From an uncultured Oscillospiraceae bacterium (GTDB lineage Bacteria > Bacillota > Clostridia > Oscillospirales > Ruminococcaceae): a stretch of DNA of 17,584 bases. The first letter of the stretch is position 1; every line of letters starts with the position of its first letter. Of the stretch, positions 6,989 through 13,982 are shown in pieces. The DNA lies in contig UQQY01000025.1 in the NCBI GenBank assembly GCA_900543295.1, positions 1 through 17,584 on the forward strand. Reading direction: 5' to 3'. The position numbers were made by a program, and so were the translations under genes. Below the pieces are notes generated by a model that saw only the letters and a list, made by a program, of their open reading frames with translations, ran no database searches and was not told where the DNA came from.

Positions 6989-7102
6989 ATCGTGAATCAA
7001 AAACGAAATACGCAACTACGTAATTTGTTGTGATGCATTCCCTCGGCAGGCGGTTTCCCTTTAGGCTTAAAAAGCACCTGCTGTCTTAAAGAATAAACAG
7101 CA
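6958..7102 (-). promoter_or_regulatory. Ribosomal protein L10 leader RNA
   Basis: The minus-strand RNA between the promoter and rplJ carries the hallmarks of the L10 leader family: AAGACAGCAGGTGC near 7080, TTAAGCCT, then CCGCCTGCCGAGGG, which mimics the L10 site on 23S rRNA, and a terminator hairpin at its end. Binding of L10 (or the L10-L12 complex) lowers rplJL expression. Boundaries are approximate: the 5' end is set by the promoter at 7109-7137. Confidence 0.88.
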
Positions 7103-7108
7103 ACTATT

Positions 7109-7137
7109 ATTTTATCGGATTCTATCCGCTTTGTCAA
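7109..7137 (-). promoter_or_regulatory. Sigma-A promoter of rplJL
   Basis: On the minus strand TTGACA (7132-7137), a 17-base spacer, and TAAAAT (7109-7114). The -35 box begins 8 bases after the rplA stop codon. This gives rplJL a promoter separate from rplKA. Confidence 0.88.
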
Positions 7138-7144
7138 GCAAAAC

Positions 7145-7840
7145 TTACACGCCGTATTTGGCTGTGCTTACTTTGATGCCCGGGCCCATGGTTGTAGTCA
7201 GGACGCAGGATTTCAGATACTGGCCTTTTGCAGCGGCCGGCTTTGCCTTAACAATCGCGCCCATCAGGGTCTCAAAGTTTTCGCTCAGCTTTTCAGCGCC
7301 GAAGGAAACTTTGCCGATCGGGCAGTGGATGATATTGGTTTTGTCGAGACGATACTCAATCTTACCGGCCTTTGCTTCAGTGACAGCTTTTGCAACGTCC
7401 GGGGTGACTGTGCCGGCCTTCGGCGACGGCATCAAACCGCGCGGACCAAGGATTTTACCAAGACGACCGACAACGCCCATCATATCCGGCGTTGCGATGA
7501 CAACGTCAAAATCCATCCAGCCTTCGCTCTGAATCTTTTGAACAAACTCATCGTTTCCTGCATAATCAGCGCCAGCCGCCTTTGCAGCCTCAACATTGTC
7601 GCCTTTGCACAGCGCAAGGACACGAACGGATTTACCTGTGCCGTTCGGAAGAACGACAGCGCCGCGAACCTGCTGGTCAGCATGACGGGAGTCAACACCC
7701 AGACGGACATGCAGCTCAACCGTTTCGTCAAATTTTGCTTTTGCAGTGGAAATCGTCAGACCGAGCGCCTCCATGGAATCATAAACCTTTGCGCGGTCGA
7801 TCAGTTTTGCACTTTCGTTATACTTTTTACCGTGTTTCAT
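7145..7840 (-). CDS. rplA: 50S ribosomal protein L1
   Basis: The 231-residue L1 stalk protein binds helices 76-78 of 23S rRNA, helps release deacylated tRNA, and in many bacteria represses the rplK-rplA mRNA. Typical blocks are present: MKHGKKYNESAKLIDRAKVY at the start, then RLGVDSRHADQQVRGAVVLP, the domain II region ending in LGPRGLMPSPKAGTVT, and the end TTTMGPGIKVST. Length is normal. GGGAGG lies about 12 bases before the ATG, slightly far. It follows rplK by 60 bases, a gap that holds an L1-binding motif (see 7863-7890). Confidence 0.98.
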   Translation of the reverse strand: MKHGKKYNESAKLIDRAKVYDSMEALGLTISTAKAKFDETVELHVRLGVDSRHADQQVRGAVVLPNGTGKSVRVLALCKGDNVEAAKAAGADYAGNDEFVQKIQSEGWMDFDVVIATPDMMGVVGRLGKILGPRGLMPSPKAGTVTPDVAKAVTEAKAGKIEYRLDKTNIIHCPIGKVSFGAEKLSENFETLMGAIVKAKPAAAKGQYLKSCVLTTTMGPGIKVSTAKYGV

Positions 7841-7862
7841 TCTACAATAATCCTCCCTTAAA

Positions 7863-7890
7863 GTGGTCTATAGCGGAATTTTCCTCCCAC
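7863..7890 (-). promoter_or_regulatory. Candidate L1-binding RNA motif ahead of rplA
   Basis: On the minus strand, between the rplK stop and the rplA ribosome-binding site, GTGGGAGGAA pairs as a small hairpin GGAA-AA-TTCC enclosed by GTGG (7890-7887) with CCAC (7866-7863) and an internal bulge GCTATAGA. This is the helix-bulge-helix that mimics the 23S rRNA site of L1. The same design occurs ahead of rplK at 8346-8387. Confidence 0.7.
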
Positions 7891-7900
7891 CAGGGGTCAC

Positions 7901-8326
7901 TTAATCGACAACCTCAACGCCCATGGAACGAGCCGTACCCGCTACCATGCTCATAGCGGACTCAATGCTTGCAGCGTTCAAGTCGGGCATTTTCTGCTCT
8001 GCGATTTGTTTAACCTGTTCTCTGGTGATTTTCGCAACCTTTGTCTTGTTCGGAACACCCGAACCGCTCTCAATACCGCAAGCCTTTTTAATCAAAACGG
8101 CCGCCGGCGGAGTCTTTGTGACAAATGTAAACGAACGGTCGGCATAAACCGTAATAACCACCGGGATCAGAAGACCAATATCGTTCTTTGTGCGCTCGTT
8201 AAAATCCTTCGTGAACGCCATAATGTTGACGCCGTGCTGACCAAGAGCCGGACCGACAGGCGGTGCCGGAGTTGCTTTACCAGCCGGAATCTGCAATTTA
8301 ATGTAACCTGTAACTTTCTGAGCCAT
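7901..8326 (-). CDS. rplK: 50S ribosomal protein L11
   Basis: The 141-residue protein of the GTPase-associated centre binds the thiostrepton loop of 23S rRNA. It starts MAQKVTGYIKLQIPAGKATP and has PPVGPALGQHGVNIMAF, the conserved proline-rich linker region, and the C-terminal rRNA-binding part ending in TARSMGVEVVD. Start at 8326: GGAGGTG is 6 bases upstream and the length is exact. A 22-residue upstream extension is open but runs through the L1-binding motif and is not part of the family. First gene of the rplK-rplA pair, 129 bases after nusG. Confidence 0.98.
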   Translation of the reverse strand: MAQKVTGYIKLQIPAGKATPAPPVGPALGQHGVNIMAFTKDFNERTKNDIGLLIPVVITVYADRSFTFVTKTPPAAVLIKKACGIESGSGVPNKTKVAKITREQVKQIAEQKMPDLNAASIESAMSMVAGTARSMGVEVVD

Positions 8327-8345
8327 TATTTGCACCTCCAAAAAT

Positions 8346-8387
8346 TGTGGTAGATGGCGGAACCCGGTATAAAAGGTTCCTCCCACG
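8346..8387 (-). promoter_or_regulatory. L1-binding RNA motif ahead of rplK
   Basis: On the minus strand GTGGGAGGAACC and GGGTTCC-GCCATCTA-CCAC form an outer stem (GTGG 8386-8383 with CCAC 8350-8347), an asymmetric bulge and an inner GGAACC/GGTTCC stem, immediately before the rplK ribosome-binding site. The GTGGGAG ... CCAC layout is the widespread L1 operator that imitates 23S rRNA and lets L1 repress rplK-rplA translation. Confidence 0.8.
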
Positions 8388-8455
8388 TACATCCTGCAAA
8401 AAAGCAGGACGTTTTGGCACGGCGATTGCCGTACCGCGGCAGAAATCTGCTCTTT

Positions 8456-8977
8456 TTAAACGGCTGCAACCTGATTCAGCTCAAGTTCAACCTCATTGTC
8501 GCGGCCAAACATGGAAACGGTAATGCGAACCATGTTCGCATTCGGTTCAACCGCATTGACTACGCCTGTAAAGCCTTCCAGCGGGCCGGAAACAACGCGC
8601 ACGCTATCCCCCGCCGCATAGTTTACTTCCACATGAACCGTTTCAACGCCGAGCCCTGCGACCTCTTTTTCAGAGAGCGGAATCGGTTTTGATCCGGAAC
8701 CGACGAAGCCTGTCACTCCACGGATGTTCCGAATCACATACCAGGAATCATCCGTCAGAATCATCTTGACGAGAACGTAGCCCGGAAAGATCTTACGCTC
8801 CACTTCGCGCTCTTTGCCGTCGTCGCGCATTTCAAGCACCTTTTCGGTCGGGACGCGCACCTCTTCGATCAGATCGCCGAGATTCTGGTTTTCAACGGCT
8901 GTCTCGATGTTGTTGGCCACCTTATTCTCATAACCGGAATATGTGTGGATTACATACCACCGCGCGTTTTCAGGCAT
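8456..8977 (-). CDS. nusG: Transcription termination/antitermination factor NusG
   Basis: The 173-residue factor binds RNA polymerase, affects pausing and Rho termination, and links to the ribosome. The NGN domain is clear (MPENARWYVIHTYSGYENKV, then ERKIFPGYVLVKM and IRGVTGFVG), followed by the KOW domain (GDSVRVVSGPLEGFTGVVNAV). Length is standard. GAGAGGA lies 8 bases before the ATG. It follows secE by 25 bases, the nearly universal secE-nusG order. Confidence 0.98.
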   Translation of the reverse strand: MPENARWYVIHTYSGYENKVANNIETAVENQNLGDLIEEVRVPTEKVLEMRDDGKEREVERKIFPGYVLVKMILTDDSWYVIRNIRGVTGFVGSGSKPIPLSEKEVAGLGVETVHVEVNYAAGDSVRVVSGPLEGFTGVVNAVEPNANMVRITVSMFGRDNEVELELNQVAAV

Positions 8978-9002
8978 GAAATCAGTCCTCTCGAAATGGA
9001 TT

Positions 9003-9257
9003 TTAGTAGATCAGGCTGAGCAGGCTGATGAACGCCCAGTCCAAAAGCCAGATGATGACGGCTGTAACAGCCATACATGCGATAACAACAATCGTATTGT
9101 TGATGATCTGCTTTTTGCTCGGCCATACGATCTTCTTGAACTCGCCTCTAAGATCTTTAAAGTAACGTTTGATCTTGGAAAAAACACCCGGCTTTTTCTC
9201 TTTCGCTTTCGCCTTGGCTTTCTCCTGCTTCGTCTCGATGGCGCTATCTTTAGTCAT
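9003..9257 (-). CDS. secE: Preprotein translocase subunit SecE
   Basis: This 84-residue single-span SecE is an essential part of the SecYEG channel. It has a long Lys-rich cytoplasmic part (KAKAKAKEKK), the amphipathic helix with the conserved block FKDLRGEFKKIVWPSKKQI, then one membrane helix (about residues 56-80). The second ATG (9257) is chosen: GGAAGGTGG lies 8 bases upstream of it, while the ATG at 9269 abuts the site. Located between rpmG and nusG, as in most Firmicutes. Confidence 0.96.
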   Translation of the reverse strand: MTKDSAIETKQEKAKAKAKEKKPGVFSKIKRYFKDLRGEFKKIVWPSKKQIINNTIVVIACMAVTAVIIWLLDWAFISLLSLIY

Positions 9258-9275
9258 TGATACATCCACCTTCCG

Positions 9276-9425
9276 TTACTTCGTCTCTTTGTGAGCAGTG
9301 TGTTTCCTGCAGAAACGGCAGTATTTTGTCATTTCGAGTCTGTCAGGATCGTTCTTCTTGTTCTTGACTGTGTCGTAATTACGCTGTTTGCACTCCGTGC
9401 AAGCTAAGGTAATTTTAACTCTCAT
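9276..9425 (-). CDS. rpmG: 50S ribosomal protein L33
   Basis: A 49-residue ORF on the minus strand reads MRVKITLACTECKQRNYDTV at its start and ends in YCRFCRKHTAHKETK. Two CxxC pairs (CTEC, CRFC) form the zinc ribbon of the zinc-binding form of L33, a large-subunit protein near the E site. AGGAGGTG lies 6 bases before the ATG. First gene of the rpmG-secE-nusG-rplK-rplA transcript, 18 bases before secE. It is short enough to be missed by length-limited gene finders. Confidence 0.97.
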   Translation of the reverse strand: MRVKITLACTECKQRNYDTVKNKKNDPDRLEMTKYCRFCRKHTAHKETK

Positions 9426-9477
9426 TATCGGCACCTCCTGCTACCTTCGGAATAAATTTTGCCTCCCTCTTACTATC

Positions 9478-9525
9478 AAAGGGCGCGCCCAAAAACGGGC
9501 ACAAAAAAATAAGCCCTCTTTGAGG
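9478..9525 (-). promoter_or_regulatory. Structured 5' leader of the rpmG transcript
   Basis: Just after the promoter the minus-strand RNA can form an outer pairing CAAAG-A-GGGC with GCCC-TTTG and an inner hairpin GCCC-GTTTTT-GGGC, around a TTTTTTT run. It does not match a leader family known to me. It could be a transcription pause or attenuation element or simply a stabilising 5' hairpin. Confidence 0.4.
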
Positions 9526-9532
9526 TATGCCT

Positions 9533-9562
9533 ATTGTATCATATCCCTGTCCTTTTTGTCAA
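9533..9562 (-). promoter_or_regulatory. Sigma-A promoter of the rpmG-secE-nusG-rplKA transcript
   Basis: On the minus strand TTGACA (9557-9562), an 18-base spacer containing TATGA just before the -10, and TACAAT (9533-9538). The start point near 9526 gives a leader of about 100 bases before rpmG. Confidence 0.82.
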
Positions 9563-9673
9563 CTGCTTTTCCTCTTAAATAAAGGATTTCCGGATTATTT
9601 TACTTTGCATCGCCTCCCTCAAAACAAGGGTACGGTTTGTTTCACAAAAAAGCATGGCGGCAAGCGTTTTCCC

Positions 9674-9702
9674 TTGACTTTTTTAACAAAATCCATTACA
9701 AT
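9674..9702 (+). promoter_or_regulatory. Sigma-A promoter of rny
   Basis: TTGACT (9674-9679), 17-base spacer, TACAAT (9697-9702). The leader of about 120 bases contains a short hairpin CGGGA-AAAG-TCCCG near 9780-9793, just before the ribosome-binding site. Confidence 0.78.
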
Positions 9703-9832
9703 ATTTAAATGTAACAATCCGGCAATTTTCATGATCTGAAAATATCATAATAACTTTTCAAGGCACAAGCAAGACCATGCGGGAAAAGTCCCGTAAAACC
9801 GACAAAACAAAAAAGGAGGTATGCGGATCAAA

Positions 9833-11410
9833 ATGGAACCATGGATGACGGTCATTCTTTGCGTCGTCTCGTTTATTGCATCAGGTGTAATTTTCGGATT
9901 TATCGCCTTTAAAAAAGGACATCAAAAAGGCGAAGAAGATAGAAAGAGATTTGCAGAAGCAGAAATCGGCAGCGCCGAAGAGCAGGCGAAGAAAATTATA
10001 AGCGACGCTGCGCGGGATGCCGACGCAAAGAAAAAAGAAACCATTATTGAAGCAAAAGATGAGATTCACAAGCTGAGAACCGATGCCGATCGCGAAATTA
10101 AAGAGCGGCGGACAGAGGTATCCAGACAAGAGCGCCGCCTTGTGCAGAAGGAAGAATCCCTTGACAAAAAGATGGATAATCTTGAGGCAAAAGAAGAGCT
10201 TTTGCAGAAAAAGCTGAAGCAGGCGGATGAAAAGCTGATAGAAGCCGAGCGTATCAAAAACAGCCAGATCGATAATCTGGAGCGCATTTCCGGACTTACC
10301 GCGGAACAGGCGAAAGAACAGTTATTAGCGAGCTTGGATGATGAGCTTACACATGAAAGGGCAGTCCGCATTACAAATTATGAGCAGCAGCTCAAGGAGG
10401 AATGCGAGGCAAAAGCACGCGAGTATATCTCGCTTGCGATCAGCCGTTGTGCCGCCGATCAGGTCTCGGAGGCCACGGTTTCGGTTGTTACACTTCCAAA
10501 TGATGAAATGAAAGGACGTATCATCGGCCGCGAGGGCCGCAATATCCGCGCGATTGAAACGCTGACCGGCGTCGATCTGATTATCGACGATACGCCGGAG
10601 GCCATTACGCTCTCCTGCTTTGATCCGGTTCGCCGCGAGATTGCAAAAATTGCACTGGAGCGCTTGATTCAGGATGGACGCATCCATCCGACGCGCATCG
10701 AGGAAATGGTGGAAAAAGCAAGGCGCGAGGTTGACCAGCGGATTAAGGCCGAGGGTGAGCGCGCCGTTATGGAGACAAACGTTCACGGCGTTCATCCGGA
10801 GATCGTGAAACTGTTAGGCCGCCTTCGTTACCGCACAAGCTACGGCCAAAACGTATTGAACCATTCTATCGAAGTTTCTTACCTTGCCGGCATTATGGCA
10901 AGCGAACTTGGAATCGACGCCAATTTGGCGCGCCGTGCCGGTCTTCTCCACGACATTGGCAAGGCGTTGGATCATGAAATTGAAGGCTCGCATGTTGAAA
11001 TCGGCGTAGAGGTTTGCCGGAAGTTTAAAGAAAATCCGGTTGTAATTCACGCAATTCAGGCGCATCATGGCGATGTTGAAATCAAAACGGTTCTGGACGC
11101 GCTGGTTCAGGCGGCCGACGCTGTTTCCGCGGCACGTCCTGCTGCAAGACGCGAAAACATCGAAAACTATATCAAGCGGCTGCAAAAGCTTGAAGAGATC
11201 GCCTGCTCCTATGAAGGCGTCGAGAAATCGTTTGCGATCCAGGCTGGCCGCGAAATCCGTATCATGGTACGCCCCGAGGATATTAAGGATGAAAAGATGA
11301 TTGTGGTTGCACGTGAAATTGCGAACCGCATTGAAAATGAGCTGGAATATCCGGGACAGATCAAGGTGCATCTGATTCGTGAAAGCCGTGCGATTGAATA
11401 CGCGAAATAA
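9833..11410 (+). CDS. rny: Ribonuclease Y
   Basis: The membrane-anchored endoribonuclease that starts bulk mRNA decay in many Firmicutes. The product has 525 residues: a membrane helix at about 4-26, a long charged coiled coil (about 30-195), a KH RNA-binding domain with GRIIGREGRNIR at 228-239, and an HD phosphohydrolase domain with the metal-binding HD pair in LLHDIGKALDHE (about 371-382). It ends in the conserved GQIKVHLIRESRAIEYAK. The full set of domains and normal length leave little doubt. Start: AGGAGG ends one base from an ATG at 9821, too close, and 13 bases from the ATG at 9833, rather far; I prefer 9833. It has its own promoter and terminator and stands alone, divergent from rpmG. 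Confidence 0.97.
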   Translation: MEPWMTVILCVVSFIASGVIFGFIAFKKGHQKGEEDRKRFAEAEIGSAEEQAKKIISDAARDADAKKKETIIEAKDEIHKLRTDADREIKERRTEVSRQERRLVQKEESLDKKMDNLEAKEELLQKKLKQADEKLIEAERIKNSQIDNLERISGLTAEQAKEQLLASLDDELTHERAVRITNYEQQLKEECEAKAREYISLAISRCAADQVSEATVSVVTLPNDEMKGRIIGREGRNIRAIETLTGVDLIIDDTPEAITLSCFDPVRREIAKIALERLIQDGRIHPTRIEEMVEKARREVDQRIKAEGERAVMETNVHGVHPEIVKLLGRLRYRTSYGQNVLNHSIEVSYLAGIMASELGIDANLARRAGLLHDIGKALDHEIEGSHVEIGVEVCRKFKENPVVIHAIQAHHGDVEIKTVLDALVQAADAVSAARPAARRENIENYIKRLQKLEEIACSYEGVEKSFAIQAGREIRIMVRPEDIKDEKMIVVAREIANRIENELEYPGQIKVHLIRESRAIEYAK

Positions 11411-11421
11411 GAGGAATAGCG

Positions 11422-11449
11422 AAAAGGGAGCCAACAGGCTCCCTTTTTT
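11422..11449 (+). terminator. rny terminator
   Basis: An 11-bp stem (AAAAGGGAGCC with GGCTCCCTTTT), an AACA loop and six T lie 11 bases after the rny stop. The minus strand also ends in TTTT, so it may serve the convergent acyltransferase gene. Confidence 0.93.
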
Positions 11450-11507
11450 ATTGCGTTTTTAAATACACGCCGCCCTACGTTCTTTCCTGCGCTGCCGCTT
11501 TACTGCA

Positions 11508-12380
11508 TTACCGTGCGATGATTCCGCAGGCCTCACCCAGGCATGACAGATGATCGCGGGCCGTTTTTTGCAAAGCAGTATTTCTCGGATAATCCGCTTT
11601 TCTTCTATATCGTTTGCCATAAATACGGCACAATGCCTCTGTGCAGTCCCCGCTTTCCCCGATGATGGAAAAGCGTCCGGCAAACCTTGCTATATTGCTG
11701 TCCTCAGCTAAAAGCGCACGCATTCTCGGATACAGAAGCCACGAGAAACAGAGGTATGCTTTTGCGTCATGCTCGGGGAAAAATCGGGGAAAGAACGACT
11801 CAGCCAGCGCAAACGAGCGATCGCATTCCTCTGGCGTTAAGACGGTATGTGCTGGAATATGAACGTTTAGAACCGGTTTTCCCGTCGGAAAACGCTGCTT
11901 CGCCTCCTCGGAAAACGTCATATAGCCTTCCTCTTCCAGCAGCTCATATGGGGGAATTTCAAACAGTTGGAATTGAAGCTGTCCCAGCCGAAACAGCTTT
12001 CCTGCAAGATGATGCCGCATCCATATCGCATCAGCGGCAGTCAGCCCGTACACACCGCTCGCCTCCTTATAAATCACGGCGCGAAGAGTTATATCGCCCA
12101 TTGTGTTGCAAAATACTTCATATGAGATGCCCTTTTTCTCGTAATACGGATAAAGCGCTGCTGCGCGCAAAAGCGCACAGAAAAGCCTTGTCTGTGGATG
12201 ATACCGGCGAACTGGGAATTCCTCCGGTTCTCCCGTCCAGCCGGCTGCGGCTTTCTCTGCCAAGCGGCTTTTTGGATTTTGTACCTGCTCCGCAAGCCGC
12301 GGAAGGACTGCATCTAATCCGATGTCTGATACAAGCTGCATGAGGATTGCTGAACTCTGATTCTGATTCATTTTACGCAT
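11508..12380 (-). CDS. GNAT-like acyltransferase domain protein (NAT_N/GNAT_C type)
   Basis: This 290-residue protein starts at the ATG 12380, 7 bases after GAAGGAG. It resembles clostridial proteins named 'acyltransferase domain-containing', with an N-terminal helical half and a degenerate GNAT C-terminal half. I base this on remembered family text: RYHPQTRLFCALLRAAALYP, the GDITLRAVIYKE segment, KLFRLGQLQFQLFEIP, then HIPAHTVLTPEECDRSFALA, and a C-terminal FSWLLYPRMRALLAEDSNIARF. The natural substrate is not known to me. An open extension of 28 codons upstream runs through a terminator hairpin and is not real. The gene is preceded by a promoter, a 15-codon ORF and that terminator, which suggests it is expressed only on read-through (see findings). 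It converges on rny. Confidence 0.65.
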   Translation of the reverse strand: MRKMNQNQSSAILMQLVSDIGLDAVLPRLAEQVQNPKSRLAEKAAAGWTGEPEEFPVRRYHPQTRLFCALLRAAALYPYYEKKGISYEVFCNTMGDITLRAVIYKEASGVYGLTAADAIWMRHHLAGKLFRLGQLQFQLFEIPPYELLEEEGYMTFSEEAKQRFPTGKPVLNVHIPAHTVLTPEECDRSFALAESFFPRFFPEHDAKAYLCFSWLLYPRMRALLAEDSNIARFAGRFSIIGESGDCTEALCRIYGKRYRRKADYPRNTALQKTARDHLSCLGEACGIIAR

Positions 12381-12422
12381 ATCTGTTCTCCTTCTGACCG
12401 GAGATTTCGGCAAAATAAGCGC

Positions 12423-12461
12423 AAAAATCCCCGGGAAATCCTGTGTGATTCTCCCGGGGAT
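12423..12461 (-). terminator. Leader terminator upstream of the acyltransferase gene
   Basis: On the minus strand ATCCCCGGGA pairs with TCCCGGGGAT (12452-12461 with 12427-12436, 10 bp, plus inner AATC/GATT pairing) and is followed by TTTTT. It sits 43 bases before the acyltransferase ATG and downstream of a strong promoter, so it should block most transcription unless disrupted. Confidence 0.85.
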
Positions 12462-12492
12462 CACTTTTATAAATGGAAAGCCACAGTATTAT

Positions 12493-12540
12493 TTACCGCG
12501 CATGCCGGGAGCCATGCAGTTTTAAGTTCCGTCTTTTCAT
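12493..12540 (-). CDS. Candidate 15-residue basic leader peptide
   Basis: The minus-strand ORF reads MKRRNLKLHGSRHAR and then TAA. It has a ribosome-binding site (GGAAGGGAG, about 8 bases before the ATG) and lies about 30 bases downstream of the expected start point of a strong promoter. Eight of its 15 residues are Lys, Arg or His. It precedes a terminator and the acyltransferase gene. The position and composition suggest a leader peptide whose translation senses something (a tRNA, a ribosome-targeting drug or an amino acid). The RNA may instead be a small RNA without translation. I know of no family match. Confidence 0.45.
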   Translation of the reverse strand: MKRRNLKLHGSRHAR

Positions 12541-12574
12541 TGCAATCGCTCCCTTCCAGCTTTATTTGTAAATT

Positions 12575-12604
12575 AGTATAGCATATAAGCCTTACGTCTG
12601 TCAA
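12575..12604 (-). promoter_or_regulatory. Strong sigma-A promoter of the leader/acyltransferase unit
   Basis: On the minus strand TTGACA (12599-12604), an 18-base spacer and TATACT (12575-12580). The transcript would start near 12568 and, if terminated at 12423, would be about 145 bases long. Confidence 0.85.
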
Positions 12605-12641
12605 CGGATTCTGTTCCTTTCTAAAGATGCATAAGCGCATT

Positions 12642-13775
12642 TTACTCTGCTTCGCTCAATCTTTTCGCTGCGCCATATGTATTGGCCGCACTGACGACAA
12701 AGTTGTCAAGTTTCTGATAGGTACCGTTTATACATTCGAAAATTCCCTTATTTTGAAAATAAGAAACCGTATCCTCCAACACCTTATGAGCAAGCCCCGG
12801 ATCAGCGGGGGCCACCGCATCCATATACCAACCTGTTGCCGTCGCCCAATAAGCGCCGTTTTGATACTCTCCCTGCGGTACATGCAGCAAGAGCCGGCGC
12901 CAAAACTCCCCCGGCGCGGTATGGCGCAGCTGTCCATGCTCCAAAATTCCATCAGCGTTGGCAATCAGCCATGCTTGGATACGTTGTTTACAGGTGCTGC
13001 TTAACGGAAATCCAACTGACAGCGCATAACAGCATCCCCATACATCGATTTGACGGCAATCCTCTGTTGCGGCCAGCAGCATTCCACCCTCCTTGTCATA
13101 GAATGTATGCTCCAACACTGCTTCAATTCTGAGAGCGGTATGATTCATCTCCTGTTCAAGCTCCGCTTCTGTTTCATATGCGTGAAGGCGGGCGGCAAGC
13201 ATACGGCAGGCACGCCACAGCAAAATGGATTCCATCATTAAAGAACCGGTTTTACCGATGCAGTCGGTAAAACCGTAGGGAGAATGCGGATCAATCGGAT
13301 CGTTCCAGATCAAGCCGTTCGTATCTGTCGGGATACATGTAAGACCGTGCCACAGCGCATGAATATGGGCTTCAATAAAGGAAAGCGCTTCTTTCTTTTC
13401 CATACGATCCAGAAGCAATGAAAAGGCAATAGCCAGAAACGGCGCATTATCGAGATTTGCTTTTCCGCATGGCATCTCCGGGTTGCCGGCCGCATAAACT
13501 GCCGTACCATGCGTATCCACACGATCCGGATACCAGCCGTCTTCCTCTCTTGCATGAGAGAGCAAATATTCAATTCCATCCTGTAAAAGACTGTCCGGAA
13601 TCAGGTCGCCTGCATACTCCGCCATATAGGCAAAATCACGCGCCCACAGCGCATCGTAGTTTCCCATGCCATCCGGCGTCAAAATAGAAGTACCGGACTC
13701 TGTTTTCCGCATACAGCCCGCCAGTTGTTTTTCTGTCATATGCCGCAGGAGAGCGGTTATTTCTTTCAAATTCAT
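12642..13775 (-). CDS. Six-hairpin glycosidase-like protein, family not assigned
   Basis: This 377-residue soluble protein has no signal peptide. Repeating aromatic and acidic helix-loop text suggests an (alpha/alpha)6 barrel as in the six-hairpin glycosidase superfamily: YDALWARDFAYMAEYAGD at about 40-57, WYPDRVDTHGTAVYAAGNPE at about 81-100, and IWNDPIDPHSPYGFTD further on. It closes with FECINGTYQKLDNFVVSAANTYGA. WARDF and the acidic residues after it resemble substrate-binding loops in that superfamily. I cannot place it in a CAZy family or name the catalytic pair. The ATG at 13775 has AAGGGG 8 bases upstream; a TTG two codons earlier is less likely. It is a single-gene unit with its own promoter. 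Confidence 0.55.
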   Translation of the reverse strand: MNLKEITALLRHMTEKQLAGCMRKTESGTSILTPDGMGNYDALWARDFAYMAEYAGDLIPDSLLQDGIEYLLSHAREEDGWYPDRVDTHGTAVYAAGNPEMPCGKANLDNAPFLAIAFSLLLDRMEKKEALSFIEAHIHALWHGLTCIPTDTNGLIWNDPIDPHSPYGFTDCIGKTGSLMMESILLWRACRMLAARLHAYETEAELEQEMNHTALRIEAVLEHTFYDKEGGMLLAATEDCRQIDVWGCCYALSVGFPLSSTCKQRIQAWLIANADGILEHGQLRHTAPGEFWRRLLLHVPQGEYQNGAYWATATGWYMDAVAPADPGLAHKVLEDTVSYFQNKGIFECINGTYQKLDNFVVSAANTYGAAKRLSEAE

Positions 13776-13816
13776 CGCCAAAGCCCCTTTCGCTTTATCA
13801 GGTTCTTATGAATGGT

Positions 13817-13845
13817 ATGGTATCACGTCAGTTCTTCTGTGTCAA
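13817..13845 (-). promoter_or_regulatory. Sigma-A promoter of the six-hairpin protein gene
   Basis: On the minus strand TTGACA (13840-13845), a 17-base spacer and TACCAT (13817-13822), 42 bases before the ATG. Confidence 0.7.
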
Positions 13846-13854
13846 TTCTCTACC

Positions 13855-13903
13855 AAAAACAGAGCGGGCAACAAGCAGTTTTCACTGCTCATTGCCCGCT
13901 CTG
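13855..13903 (-). terminator. Terminator of the lipoprotein gene, within repeat copy 1
   Basis: A 12-bp stem (CAGAGCGGGCAA with TTGCCCGCTCTG) encloses a second small stem (AGCAGT/ACTGCT), and the minus strand continues with TTTTT. Only this copy of the repeat hairpin has a T run. Confidence 0.88.
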
Positions 13904-13943
13904 CTGAAAGGATTACTGGGTATGTAGCAATCCACCAAGAAAG
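13863..13943. repeat. Dispersed repeat, copy 1 (hairpin half only)
   Basis: Matches copies at 15345-15491 and 17441-17584 from AGCGGGCAAC through ATTACTGGGTATGTAG and CAAGAAAG, with a few substitutions and one missing base. The promoter half found in the other two copies is absent here. Confidence 0.92.
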
Positions 13944-13982
13944 TTGAGATTGTCGTTTATTTAGAATTTAGAAGTATTCGCC

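Noticed and set aside
7713..7719. TTCGTCA within rplA as a Spo0A box
   Set aside because: Single degenerate match inside a conserved coding region; expected by chance.
8327..8392. N-terminal extension of L11
   Set aside because: It runs through the L1-binding RNA motif and is absent from the family; MAQKVTGYIKLQ with GGAGGTG upstream is the real start.
8392..8432. Hairpins TCCTGC/GCAGGA and ACGGC/GCCGT between nusG and rplK as terminators
   Set aside because: No T run follows on the minus strand; the A/T run is in the loop. They may shape the leader but should not end the transcript.
12381..12464. N-terminal extension of the acyltransferase to 12464
   Set aside because: The extra 28 codons run through the terminator hairpin and lack a ribosome-binding site; the ATG at 12380 has a good one.
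13050..13687. Several small plus-strand open frames within the six-hairpin protein gene
   Set aside because: Shadows of the minus-strand gene with no ribosome-binding sites or recognisable content.
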